Below the pieces are notes generated by a model that was not told the DNA's origin, searched no databases, and was given only the letters and a program-made list of their open reading frames with translations. 64,000 bases of DNA, from assembly GCA_902785075.1 (NCBI GenBank), contig CACZXN010000008.1, positions 1-64,000 of the forward strand. Reading direction: 5' to 3'. The stretch is from an uncultured Bacteroidales bacterium (GTDB lineage Bacteria; Bacteroidota; Bacteroidia; Bacteroidales; Bacteroidaceae). Numbering within the stretch: position 1 is the stretch's first letter; each line of letters starts with the position of its first letter. Below are positions 45,147-53,832 of the stretch, piece after piece. The translations under genes and the position numbers were made by a program.

Positions 45147-45280
45147 ATCTGGGCCATCTGTTTCCAGTCCTTTGGCAAGACTGATCTGAACCATCTGGTG
45201 AATAAGTGATAATCGAAACTTTAAAGAAATAGAATCTTATGGTGATCATTGGGCCTTATTATAAATAAGGTGTAAGTTTA

Positions 45281-45364
45281 CCATTGAAAAACGACCATTG
45301 ACCATTGACCATTGAGCGTTTTAGTGTTTTTTTGATACAATGAGCATTGGTCATTGACCATTTT
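45281..45364. repeat. GACCATT heptad repeats
   Basis: Several tandem or near-tandem GACCATT words occur in both orientations around an A/T-rich core (ACCATTGACCATTGACCATTG, then GGTCATTGACCATT). Such words are frequent between genes in this group of bacteria; function unknown. Confidence 0.65.
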
Positions 45365-45368
45365 TTCG

Positions 45369-45376
45369 TAACTTTG
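45369..45376 (+). promoter_or_regulatory. -7 element of tyrS
   Basis: TAACTTTG fits TAnnTTTG, followed by a leader of about 130 nt. Confidence 0.6.
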
Positions 45377-45389
45377 CACCCTAAATGGG

Positions 45390-45429
45390 TGCCGAACTGC
45401 TACTGCTCGGCAATCAAGCCACTTGATTG
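45390..45429 (+). promoter_or_regulatory. Structured leader of tyrS
   Basis: Two abutting hairpins: TGCCGA (45390-45395) with TCGGCA (45407-45412), and CAATCAA (45411-45417) with TTGATTG (45423-45429). They share two bases, so they could be alternatives. No T-box motif is seen. A regulatory role is only suggested. Confidence 0.4.
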
Positions 45430-45510
45430 CTCTTGCTTAATGGCGGTTTTATCAGGCAGAATCTTAAAGAATGAATGATTGAAGGGTTATACATTAAAAA
45501 TTTATCATAG

Positions 45511-46809
45511 ATGACAAAAAACTTTGTAAAAGAACTTGAGTGGCGTGGCATGATTCATCAGATGATGCCAGGCACAGAAGAACTGCTCGAGAAGGAGCAG
45601 GTAACGGCTTATCTGGGTATTGACCCAACGGCCGACTCATTGCATATAGGCCACTTGTGTGGTGTGATGATGTTGCGTCATTTCCAGCGTTGTGGACACA
45701 AGCCTCTGGCGCTGATCGGTGGTGCTACAGGTATGATTGGCGATCCATCGGGCAAGAGCCAGGAGCGTAATTTGCTGGACGAAGCTACACTGCGTCACAA
45801 CGTAGAGTGTATCAAGGCTCAGTTGAGCAAGTTCCTCGACTTTGAAAGCGATGCACCAAATAAGGCAGAATTGGTGAATAACTACGACTGGATGAAGGAC
45901 TTCACGTTCCTTGATTTTGCGCGTGATATTGGCAAGCACATCACTGTCAACTACATGATGGCGAAGGAGAGTGTGCAGAAGCGTCTAAATGGTGAGGCTC
46001 GCGACGGACTTTCGTTCACAGAGTTCACCTACCAGTTGTTGCAGGGTTATGATTTCCTCTACCTGAACGAGCACAAGAACTGTAAGCTTCAGTTGGGTGG
46101 TGCCGACCAATGGGGTAACATCACGACGGGTTCGGAGCTGATTCGCCGCATCAACGGCAACGAGTGTTTCGCACTCACTTGCCCACTTGTGACGAAGGCT
46201 GACGGCACAAAGTTCGGTAAGACGGAAAAGGGCAATATATGGCTCAATCGCAACTACACCTCACCTTATATCTTCTATCAGTTCTGGATGAACACCAGCG
46301 ATGAGGATGCAAAGCGCTACATCAAAATCTTCACGTCGTTGGAGAAGGATGAAATCGATGCGCTCATCGCAGAGCAGGATCAAGATCCAGGTATGCGTGT
46401 GCTGCAGAAACGACTGGCCAAAGAACTGACCATCATGGTTCACTCTGAGGAGGATTATAATATGGCTGTCGAAGCATCGAACATCTTGTTCGGAAAGGCT
46501 ACAAAGGATGCGTTGCTGAAACTTGATGAGCAGACGTTGCTCGACGTATTCGACGGAGTGCCTCACTACAACATCTCGAAAGACGAACTAGCTGCGGGCA
46601 TCAAGGCTGTGGACATCTGTACAGACAAGACAGACATCTTCCCTTCGAAAGGCGAGATGAGAAAGATGACGCAAGGTGGCGGTGTGAGCATCAACAAAGA
46701 GAAGCTTGCACAGTTCGACCAAGTGCTGACAACCGCTGACCTGATTGACGGCAAGTATCTGCTGGTGCAGAAAGGAAAGAAGAACTATTATCTACTAATT
46801 GCAGAATAA
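45511..46809 (+). CDS. tyrS: Tyrosyl-tRNA synthetase
   Basis: The 432-residue class I synthetase has the HIGH motif in [37 protein letters not shown] and the KMSKS equivalent KFGKTEKGN, with a C-terminal S4 RNA-binding domain ([16 protein letters not shown]). It charges tRNA-Tyr. gpmI follows 9 bp later. Confidence 0.96.
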   Translation: MTKNFVKELEWRGMIHQMMPGTEELLEKEQVTAYLGIDPTADSLHIGHLCGVMMLRHFQRCGHKPLALIGGATGMIGDPSGKSQERNLLDEATLRHNVECIKAQLSKFLDFESDAPNKAELVNNYDWMKDFTFLDFARDIGKHITVNYMMAKESVQKRLNGEARDGLSFTEFTYQLLQGYDFLYLNEHKNCKLQLGGADQWGNITTGSELIRRINGNECFALTCPLVTKADGTKFGKTEKGNIWLNRNYTSPYIFYQFWMNTSDEDAKRYIKIFTSLEKDEIDALIAEQDQDPGMRVLQKRLAKELTIMVHSEEDYNMAVEASNILFGKATKDALLKLDEQTLLDVFDGVPHYNISKDELAAGIKAVDICTDKTDIFPSKGEMRKMTQGGGVSINKEKLAQFDQVLTTADLIDGKYLLVQKGKKNYYLLIAE

Positions 46810-46818
46810 GAAAGAAAG

Positions 46819-48336
46819 ATGGCAAAGAAAGCATTATTAATGATTCTCGACGGATGGGGAATCGGCGACAAATCAAAGGGTGATGTAATTTACTCTACAC
46901 CAACCCCTTACATGGATTATCTCAATGCAACATACCCTCATTCTCAGCTCCAGGCATCGGGCGAGAACGTAGGTCTGCCTGACGGCCAGATGGGCAACTC
47001 AGAAGTGGGTCACCTTAACATCGGAGCAGGTCGCATCGTGTATCAGGATCTTGTGAAGATAAATCGTGCCTGCAAGGACGGTTCAATCATGAAGAACCCT
47101 GAAATCATCAGCGCATACGAGTATGCACAGAAAACCGGTAAGAGCATTCACCTGATGGGCTTAACCTCTAACGGAGGTGTCCACAGCTCACTTGAGCACG
47201 TGTTTACACTTTGCGACATCAGCAAGGCATACGGCATCAAGAATACCTACATCCATTGTTTCATGGACGGACGTGATACCGATCCAAAGAGCGGTAAAGG
47301 CTTCATCGAGCAACTTACTGCAAAAGGCAAGGAGACAGGATGCGAGATAGCCAGCATCATCGGACGATTCTATGCAATGGATCGTGACAAGCGTTGGGAG
47401 CGCATCAAGATTGCTTATGACTTGCTCATAAAGGGCGAAGGCAAGCAAGCCACAGATATGGTGCAGGCTATGCAGGAAAGCTATGACGACAATGTAACTG
47501 ATGAGTTCATCCTGCCTATCAACAATGCAAATATCGACGGAACAATCAAGGAAGGCGATGTCATCATCTTCTACAACTACCGCAACGACCGCGCAAAGGA
47601 ATTGACCATCGTGCTCACTCAGCAGGATATGCCAGAGCAGGGAATGAACACCATCCCAGGACTTCAGTACTACTGTATGACTCCTTACGATGCATCGTTC
47701 ACTGGTGTACACATTCTCTTCCCAAAAGAGAACGTAGAAAACACACTGGGCGAATACATCGCATCGAAAGGCTTGAAGCAACTCCACACAGCAGAGACAG
47801 AGAAGTATGCTCACGTCACCTTCTTCTTCAACGGTGGACGTGAAGCTCCATATGAGGGCGAAGAGCGCATCCTCGTAGCATCACCAAAAGTAGCCACCTA
47901 TGACCTGAAACCAGAGATGAGTGCCTACGAAGTTAAAGACAAACTCGTGGCAGCTCTGAAGGAAGACAAGTACGACTTCGTGGTTGTGAACTTCGCAAAT
48001 GGTGATATGGTTGGCCACACAGGTATCTATGAGGCTGTAGAGAAGGCAGTCGTAGCTGTTGACCAATGTGTGAAGGAAGTAGTTGAGACTGCTAAGGCAG
48101 TTGGTTACGAAACAATCATCATTGCCGATCACGGAAATGCCGACAATGAAATCAACAGCGATGGAACACCAAATACCGCTCACTCGCTCAACCCTGTTCC
48201 TTTCATCTATGTGACAGAGAACAAGAATGCAAAAGTGGAGAATGGCGTATTGGCAGATGTGGCTCCTTCCATTCTGCATATCATGGGACTCCCTCAGCCT
48301 GCAGAGATGACAGGTAAGGACTTGATTACAGATTAA
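46819..48336 (+). CDS. gpmI: 2,3-bisphosphoglycerate-independent phosphoglycerate mutase
   Basis: The 505-residue alkaline-phosphatase-fold enzyme has [11 protein letters not shown] at the N-terminus, the nucleophile Ser in [40 protein letters not shown], and metal sites in [12 protein letters not shown] and [10 protein letters not shown]. It interconverts 3- and 2-phosphoglycerate in glycolysis. It is probably co-transcribed with tyrS. Confidence 0.96.
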   Translation: MAKKALLMILDGWGIGDKSKGDVIYSTPTPYMDYLNATYPHSQLQASGENVGLPDGQMGNSEVGHLNIGAGRIVYQDLVKINRACKDGSIMKNPEIISAYEYAQKTGKSIHLMGLTSNGGVHSSLEHVFTLCDISKAYGIKNTYIHCFMDGRDTDPKSGKGFIEQLTAKGKETGCEIASIIGRFYAMDRDKRWERIKIAYDLLIKGEGKQATDMVQAMQESYDDNVTDEFILPINNANIDGTIKEGDVIIFYNYRNDRAKELTIVLTQQDMPEQGMNTIPGLQYYCMTPYDASFTGVHILFPKENVENTLGEYIASKGLKQLHTAETEKYAHVTFFFNGGREAPYEGEERILVASPKVATYDLKPEMSAYEVKDKLVAALKEDKYDFVVVNFANGDMVGHTGIYEAVEKAVVAVDQCVKEVVETAKAVGYETIIIADHGNADNEINSDGTPNTAHSLNPVPFIYVTENKNAKVENGVLADVAPSILHIMGLPQPAEMTGKDLITD

Positions 48337-48345
48337 GAAACCAAA

Positions 48346-48378
48346 CCCACCCCCTGCCCATTTTAGGGTGGGGAGTGG
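48346..48378. repeat. GC-rich hairpin between gpmI and the DUF5686 gene
   Basis: CCCACCC (48346-48352) and GGGTGGG (48366-48372) form a stem, followed by GAGTGG. It resembles the GC-rich repeat family at 34.3 and 59.1 kb. It may attenuate read-through, but there is no T tract. Confidence 0.5.
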
Positions 48379-48388
48379 TTACCATGTT

Positions 48389-50932
48389 ATGAAACACTCC
48401 TTATTTATTACATTATCGATACTGTTCGTTTTGTTCGCCTGTCCGCTACATGCTCAGTTCTATGGAAAGGTGATCGATGCCGGTACGGGTGAACCTGTGC
48501 CTTTTGCAATCGCGAAATATGTAGGAACATCCATTGGACAGCAATCGGATATTGATGGTAATTTCCAGGTGAGTATCTATAGCGATCATAACAAGCTAGA
48601 GGTTTCGAGCCTTGGATATAAGCCTGTTATTGTCACCATCAATGCTTCGCAAAAAGAGATACACAGTACCATTAAGTTGTATTCAAACGAAATACTACTC
48701 AATGAAGTAGTTGTGAAGAGTACGAAAAAGCGCTACAGCAGGAAAAACAACCCTGCTGTGGAACTGATGAGAAAGGTAATTGCTAACAAATATAGGAGTG
48801 ACATCAAAGAGAAAGACTACTATCACTTTGATAAATACGAGAAACATACGTTTTCGTACAACGACGTAGAAAAGAGTTCGCTGGCTGAAGTCTGTCCTGA
48901 GACAGGTAAACTCATTATTCCTATCATGGTGGACGAGACTACTTCGATGGAGAACTATCGCAAGAGTCCTAAGGCAACCAAGACTACCATCACAGGTAAA
49001 CGTAGTGATGGCTTCAACTCCATGTTGACTTCAGGAGATATGGTTACCGAGTGGGTCAAGGATATCTTTACTGAAGTAGACATCTATAAGGACAACGTAC
49101 GCTTGCTTCAACACCCATTCATCAGCCCTATATCAACATCAGAGGCTATTGGGTTCTATCACTATTACATCCAAGACACGATTGAAGTGAATGGTGAACG
49201 TTGTATCGATGTCGTATTCTTGCCGAACAATAAGCAGGACTTCGGTTTTTCAGGCCATCTGTTTATCACAGACGATGCAGAAAATCAGGTGAAGCGTTCC
49301 GTGTTGAATATCCCAGAAAACGGAGGTGTGAACTTCGTGGATAATCTATTGATTATTCAGGACTACATGACCCTTCCTACCGGTGAACGTGTGCTTGAGA
49401 ACGACAACATGATCGTGGAAATGAGCGGTTTGTATGGCATGCTGAACATGGCTTGTCAGCGTTACACTCATTATAGCAATTATAGCTTTGAGCCGATTAC
49501 CGACAAGAAAGCGTTCCGCTATTCACAGGTGAAAGACATACAATCTGATGCAGAGTTTCGGGATTCTACATATTGGGCGGCTGTACGACCTATACAATTG
49601 ACGAACACTGAGAGCAATCTAGGTCGTTCAGTAGAAAAAATCAACGACGATTTGGGTAGTTTCTGGAAGTATCTTCTAACTGCTGTCGTAGAAAACTCTA
49701 TAGAGCTGACGCCTCAGCCAAACAAACTTGACTTTATTCCATTGAACGCTATAGTATCCCACAACGATATCGACGGTTTGCGTTTTCAGGGGAGTTTACA
49801 GACAACAGGAAATCTCAATTCACATCTCTTTGCCCGCGGATACTTTGCTTATGGTTTGAAGGATAAGAAGGCTAAATATAGGGCAGAGTTGGAGTACTCG
49901 TTCAATCGTAAGAAATACATGGTTCACGAGTTCCCGCATCGTTCATTGACCGTATCATATTTGTACGACGATATGTCGCCCGTCGATAAGTTTTCTGGAA
50001 CTGGTAAAAATAACGTCTTTAGTTCATTCAATACCAACAAGGTGGACCAAATGATGTATGTCAATGACTTTACGACGACATTCAGATATGAGACAAAGAA
50101 TTTCCTGACATGGACTGTCTCGCTCGACCATTCTAAGTTTACACCAGCTGGAAAACTTATTTATCAGCGCAACAGCGATGGTGCTATCCTTCCAAACTTG
50201 AAGACAACAGATATCAAAATAGGTCTTCGATATGCCCCACGTGAAAAATTTATCTTAACCAAGCAACAGCGTCTTAGAATCAATCGTGATGCTCTTGAAA
50301 CAACTCTTGAACATACCATCGGCTTCGATGGTTTTCTCGGTGGACAATATCGCTACAACACTACCGAAGCGACAATATTCAAGAAATTCTGGCTGCCAGG
50401 AGCTTGTGGATATGTTGAGGCTTATCTAAGAGGAGGTATCCAATGGAACAAAGTACCGTTCCCTATGCTTTTCATACCATCGTCAAACATGTCGTACTTC
50501 ATTCAGTTTGACCGTTGGTCATTTAACCTGCTTCGCAATATGGAGTTCCTCAATGACCGCTATGTTACGCTCACCCTTAATTGGAATCTTGATGGAAAAA
50601 TATTCAACCGCATTCCGCTGCTGAAGAAACTTAAATGGCGCGAGAGTCTTGGTTTCAAGATGTTGTATGGAAAACTATCAGATAAAAACAACCCATATCT
50701 GAATCCTAACGATGATGTATTGTTCCGCTTCCCCTCTCGCGATGGGCAGCCAACTTCTTTTGTGATGGGCAATACACCTTATATGGAGTTTTCTGTGGGT
50801 ATCAGCAATATTTTCAAAATCCTGAAGGTACAATACGTTCGCCGACTCAATTACCTTGACCTTCCTGCCGTACCTGGTGGAGATAAAATCAAGAAAAACG
50901 GTGTAAGGTTTGCAGTAGAGTTAAAGTTCTAA
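48389..50932 (+). CDS. DUF5686 family outer-membrane protein with carboxypeptidase-regulatory-like domain
   Basis: The start at 48389 gives an 847-residue protein with signal peptide (CPLHAQF). Residues about 25-110 are a CarboxypepD_reg-like beta sandwich (GKVIDAGTGEPVPFAIAKYV, SSLGYKPVIVTI) as found before TonB receptors. The rest follows the DUF5686 pattern and turns into amphipathic strands in the last 350 residues, ending FAVELKF with a terminal Phe. It is predicted to be an outer-membrane barrel; the cargo is unknown. Confidence 0.82.
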   Translation: MKHSLFITLSILFVLFACPLHAQFYGKVIDAGTGEPVPFAIAKYVGTSIGQQSDIDGNFQVSIYSDHNKLEVSSLGYKPVIVTINASQKEIHSTIKLYSNEILLNEVVVKSTKKRYSRKNNPAVELMRKVIANKYRSDIKEKDYYHFDKYEKHTFSYNDVEKSSLAEVCPETGKLIIPIMVDETTSMENYRKSPKATKTTITGKRSDGFNSMLTSGDMVTEWVKDIFTEVDIYKDNVRLLQHPFISPISTSEAIGFYHYYIQDTIEVNGERCIDVVFLPNNKQDFGFSGHLFITDDAENQVKRSVLNIPENGGVNFVDNLLIIQDYMTLPTGERVLENDNMIVEMSGLYGMLNMACQRYTHYSNYSFEPITDKKAFRYSQVKDIQSDAEFRDSTYWAAVRPIQLTNTESNLGRSVEKINDDLGSFWKYLLTAVVENSIELTPQPNKLDFIPLNAIVSHNDIDGLRFQGSLQTTGNLNSHLFARGYFAYGLKDKKAKYRAELEYSFNRKKYMVHEFPHRSLTVSYLYDDMSPVDKFSGTGKNNVFSSFNTNKVDQMMYVNDFTTTFRYETKNFLTWTVSLDHSKFTPAGKLIYQRNSDGAILPNLKTTDIKIGLRYAPREKFILTKQQRLRINRDALETTLEHTIGFDGFLGGQYRYNTTEATIFKKFWLPGACGYVEAYLRGGIQWNKVPFPMLFIPSSNMSYFIQFDRWSFNLLRNMEFLNDRYVTLTLNWNLDGKIFNRIPLLKKLKWRESLGFKMLYGKLSDKNNPYLNPNDDVLFRFPSRDGQPTSFVMGNTPYMEFSVGISNIFKILKVQYVRRLNYLDLPAVPGGDKIKKNGVRFAVELKF

Positions 50933-50950
50933 TGCTCGAGTACTAAGGTT

Positions 50951-51073
50951 TTAAAAGATGTTGAAGCCGCAGAAATACATAAAAGCGGCAACCACACCTA
51001 TAACCACAATGGCGAGAATGACGTTCAACCACATGAATGAGCGGTTTTGACGGTATAACTTACTGTTGCGCAT
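50951..51073 (-). CDS. Small single-pass membrane protein (40 aa)
   Basis: The 40-residue reading frame starts MRNSKLYRQNRSFMW, has one hydrophobic helix (about residues 16-34, rich in Val/Ile) and ends CGFNIF. It lies 19 bp downstream of the S41 protease gene on the same strand, so it should be co-transcribed. The positive-inside N-terminus suggests an inner-membrane anchor orientation. Function is unknown. Confidence 0.6.
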   Translation of the reverse strand: MRNSKLYRQNRSFMWLNVILAIVVIGVVAAFMYFCGFNIF

Positions 51074-51092
51074 AGTGAAAAGGTTTAAGTGT

Positions 51093-52751
51093 TTAAGGGT
51101 TTAATGATTCAGGTTCTTTGCCTTTTAAGATGCTGTCATATTTGGCTTTGTCGGCCAGAATCTCTTGAGCTTTCTGCAAATCGATATCATCCTTGAGCGC
51201 TTCCTGTACAGACCCAGATTCATAGAAATAACGCTTGATAATTTCGAGAGCGATAAGTTGGCGTATGTCTTTCGCATGATGATCCATTTCTTTTGCAAGA
51301 TTATGCGTAAGTTTCTTTTCAAGCGCCTCGAACTCTGCTTTTGCATCCTCAAAGTAACCTTCGAACTCAGCTACTTTCTTCAAGTCTTCCAGACGCTTTT
51401 CGCTAAGGCGATCATATTTGAAATCGCTATCAATGACCATTTTCTTAAAGTCTTCGAAGTCGGTATCCGTCAGTTTGAACTCTGCAACGGATGCAGGAGC
51501 TGGGTGTGTCTGACAGTATTTCGTTCCATAGCGGATGAGTACATCATCATTAGCGAGATAATAAACAATGTTTTGCATTGTGTCGTGCTTCACTTCCACA
51601 TCAGGCATAATGCCCTTACCGCTTTTCACGATTCGTCCATTGCGAGTCTTGAATTCCTCATCGCTCGTAGTGTTCGCATTGGTGGTCTTCTCACGTCGCT
51701 GCTTGTAGTCTATTTCCTGTATGCAGCGTCCGCTCGGAATGTAATACTTGGCTGTTGTTAGCTTCAAATTCCCGTTGTAAGGCAACTCGCGAATGGATTG
51801 TACCAACCCTTTTCCATAGGTGCGTGAGCCTACGATAACAGCACGGTCAAGGTCCTGCAAGCTACCTGCGACGATTTCAGAAGCTGAAGCAGAATTGTTG
51901 CTGACCAATACTACGATTGGTATCTCCTCATCAAGAGGTTGGTCGTCTGTCTTGTAGGTCTGATTACCACCCTGAACTTTTCCGCGTGTTTCCACAATAG
52001 TCAGCCCTTTCGGCACAAAGAGGTTCACAATCTTTACTGCTTGATCGAGTGCTCCTCCAGGATTGCCTCTCAGGTCGAAGATAAGGTTTTGTGCCCCTTG
52101 TTCCTTCAGCGAAATGACAGCTTTACGTACATACCCATAGCAGTCGTTTGTGAACTGACTGAGGTTGATGTAGCCACTATTCCCAATCATTCCATAATAA
52201 GGTACAGCTGGAAGTTTGATGCTTTGACGGGTAATCTTCACTTCACGAGGTTTGCTCTCGTTTGGACGTTGGAACTTCAGCACGAAAGTGGTACCTGGCT
52301 CTCCTCGGAGCAAATTGCTCACTTCGGGAGTGCCCATCCCAGTTAGGTCGTGATCGTCAATCTGTAGCAAAATGTCGCCAGCCTTCAGTCCAACAGTAGC
52401 GGCAGGCATCCCTTCGTAGGGTTCTGCAATGATTATCGTAGAGTCTTTCATCATACGGATAAGACTACCTATTCCACCATATTTTGCTTGGGTAAGCATC
52501 TTTAGGTCGTTCTCGTCCTCTTCCGGATAATACTCGGTATAAGGATCGAGCGAGTGAAGCATAGCATCTATGCCCACTTTGATAACTTTATCGGCATCGA
52601 GGGTGTCAACATAGAAAGCATCGAGATTTCTATAAATATTATGAAACACGTCGAGGTTTTTCACAACATCGAACGTATGATTCTGTTGGGCTGAGAGGTT
52701 TATGGCAACTGCCATAAACATCAACAGGTATGTCATTAATGCTTTTTTCAT
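51093..52751 (-). CDS. S41 family C-terminal processing peptidase with PDZ domain
   Basis: From the ATG at 52751 the protein has 552 residues with a signal peptide (INLSAQQ). A PDZ domain covers about 85-170 (GIGSLIRMMKDSTIIIAEPY, GLKAGDILLQIDDHDL). The S41 core follows, with catalytic Ser in SNNSASASEIVAGSL and Lys in GSRTYGKGLVQS. It resembles periplasmic CtpA/Prc, which trims C-termini or degrades envelope proteins. The upstream TTG at 52760 is less likely. A TAACTTTG -7 element is at 52782-52775 on the minus strand. Confidence 0.92.
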   Translation of the reverse strand: MKKALMTYLLMFMAVAINLSAQQNHTFDVVKNLDVFHNIYRNLDAFYVDTLDADKVIKVGIDAMLHSLDPYTEYYPEEDENDLKMLTQAKYGGIGSLIRMMKDSTIIIAEPYEGMPAATVGLKAGDILLQIDDHDLTGMGTPEVSNLLRGEPGTTFVLKFQRPNESKPREVKITRQSIKLPAVPYYGMIGNSGYINLSQFTNDCYGYVRKAVISLKEQGAQNLIFDLRGNPGGALDQAVKIVNLFVPKGLTIVETRGKVQGGNQTYKTDDQPLDEEIPIVVLVSNNSASASEIVAGSLQDLDRAVIVGSRTYGKGLVQSIRELPYNGNLKLTTAKYYIPSGRCIQEIDYKQRREKTTNANTTSDEEFKTRNGRIVKSGKGIMPDVEVKHDTMQNIVYYLANDDVLIRYGTKYCQTHPAPASVAEFKLTDTDFEDFKKMVIDSDFKYDRLSEKRLEDLKKVAEFEGYFEDAKAEFEALEKKLTHNLAKEMDHHAKDIRQLIALEIIKRYFYESGSVQEALKDDIDLQKAQEILADKAKYDSILKGKEPESLNP

Positions 52752-52774
52752 ATTCTGCAATTATAAACTTAGGG

Positions 52775-52782
52775 CAAAGTTA
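52775..52782 (-). promoter_or_regulatory. -7 element of the S41 peptidase gene
   Basis: TAACTTTG on the minus strand fits TAnnTTTG, 23 bp upstream of the start codon. Confidence 0.55.
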
Positions 52783-52867
52783 GTTCTTTTTCACGAATAA
52801 TACGCCATGAATCATGAAAATTCACACTTTTTTGTCATATCATCGGCTTTGAATCATAAATCTTTTG

Positions 52868-52875
52868 TATCTTTG
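52868..52875 (+). promoter_or_regulatory. -7 element of the hydrolase/dipeptidase operon
   Basis: TATCTTTG fits TAnnTTTG, 45 bp before the start codon at 52921. Confidence 0.55.
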
Positions 52876-52920
52876 CACAAATTGAACTTTCATTATTAAC
52901 AACTAAAAATTATTAAACTT

Positions 52921-53832
52921 ATGAAAACGAAGCTTTTTCTTGCCTTTTTACTTGTCTTCATATTGAAGGCTGGCACAATGTCTGCACAATCAAATGGAAC
53001 TGTTCTTGAAGACGGAGGTTCGGGTCCTTACAAAGCAATCATGACTGAGGTTGCAGGTTTTGCTGAGCACACTGTGTTTGCACCTCAAGACCTTTCTAAG
53101 TTTAGTGCAAAGAATCCACTTCCTGTCCTGGTATGGGGTAACGGAGGTTGTGCCAACTCACCACGCGGACATGAGAAATTCTTGAACGAGATAGCATCGT
53201 ACGGATATCTTGTCCTCGCTACTGGTACTATGCCAAAAGAGGGAGCGCCTCGTGGTATGGGTGGTATGGGCGGAAGCCAATCACGTGCTGAGCAGCAGGT
53301 AGAATCGATGGATTGGGCCTTTGCACAGAATGCAGATAAGAACAGTCCTTATTATCAGAAAATCGACACAAAGAATATTTGCGTATCAGGTATGTCATGT
53401 GGTGGTTTGCAAGCTCTCGTCAATTGCTTCGATCAGCGTGTCACCTCTATCATGATCTGCAATAGCGGTCTGCTCAACAATGGTGGCGGTTCTATGATGG
53501 GTGGTATGCCAAGCGTTCCGAAGGAGAAGTTGCAGGACATTCACTGCCCTATTATCTACATTCTTGGAGGCGAATCAGATATCGCATATGCAAATGGTAT
53601 GGACGACTTCAAGCGTATCGAGAAACAACCAGCAATCGCAGTCAACCTGCCTGTAGGTCATGGTGGTACATACAACCAACCAAACGGTGGTGAGTTCGCT
53701 ATTGTAGCTCGTGCTTGGCTCGATTGGCAGTTGAAGGGCGATAAGGATGCATCAAAGATGTTTGTCGGCGATAATCCTGCCATACTCCAGCGCAAAGACT
53801 GGACAATTCAAAAAAATGCTAAAGTGAAATGA
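52921..53832 (+). CDS. Secreted alpha/beta hydrolase
   Basis: The 303-residue protein has a signal peptide (GTMSAQS) and the fold of chlorophyllase- or PHB-depolymerase-like esterases: PVLVWGNGGCANSPRGHEKFL as oxyanion region, nucleophile Ser in GMSCGG, an Asp in YILGGESDIAY and His in PVGHGGTY. A glycine/methionine-rich loop (RGMGGMGGSQSR) is unusual. Substrate is unknown. Its stop overlaps the next start by 4 bp (ATGA), linking it to the C26-M19 gene. Confidence 0.82.
   Translation: MKTKLFLAFLLVFILKAGTMSAQSNGTVLEDGGSGPYKAIMTEVAGFAEHTVFAPQDLSKFSAKNPLPVLVWGNGGCANSPRGHEKFLNEIASYGYLVLATGTMPKEGAPRGMGGMGGSQSRAEQQVESMDWAFAQNADKNSPYYQKIDTKNICVSGMSCGGLQALVNCFDQRVTSIMICNSGLLNNGGGSMMGGMPSVPKEKLQDIHCPIIYILGGESDIAYANGMDDFKRIEKQPAIAVNLPVGHGGTYNQPNGGEFAIVARAWLDWQLKGDKDASKMFVGDNPAILQRKDWTIQKNAKVK

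Larger units (their letters stand above)
45147..45510. other. Intergenic region upstream of tyrS
   Basis: The region holds a CCTTATT-N3-AATAAGG hairpin (45254-45270), GACCATT heptad repeats (45281-45364), the tyrS promoter element (45369-45376) and a structured leader. No gene is visible. Confidence 0.7.

Noticed and set aside
45377..45510. T-box riboswitch upstream of tyrS
   Set aside because: No T-box sequence or specifier loop was seen, and T-boxes are not expected in this phylum.
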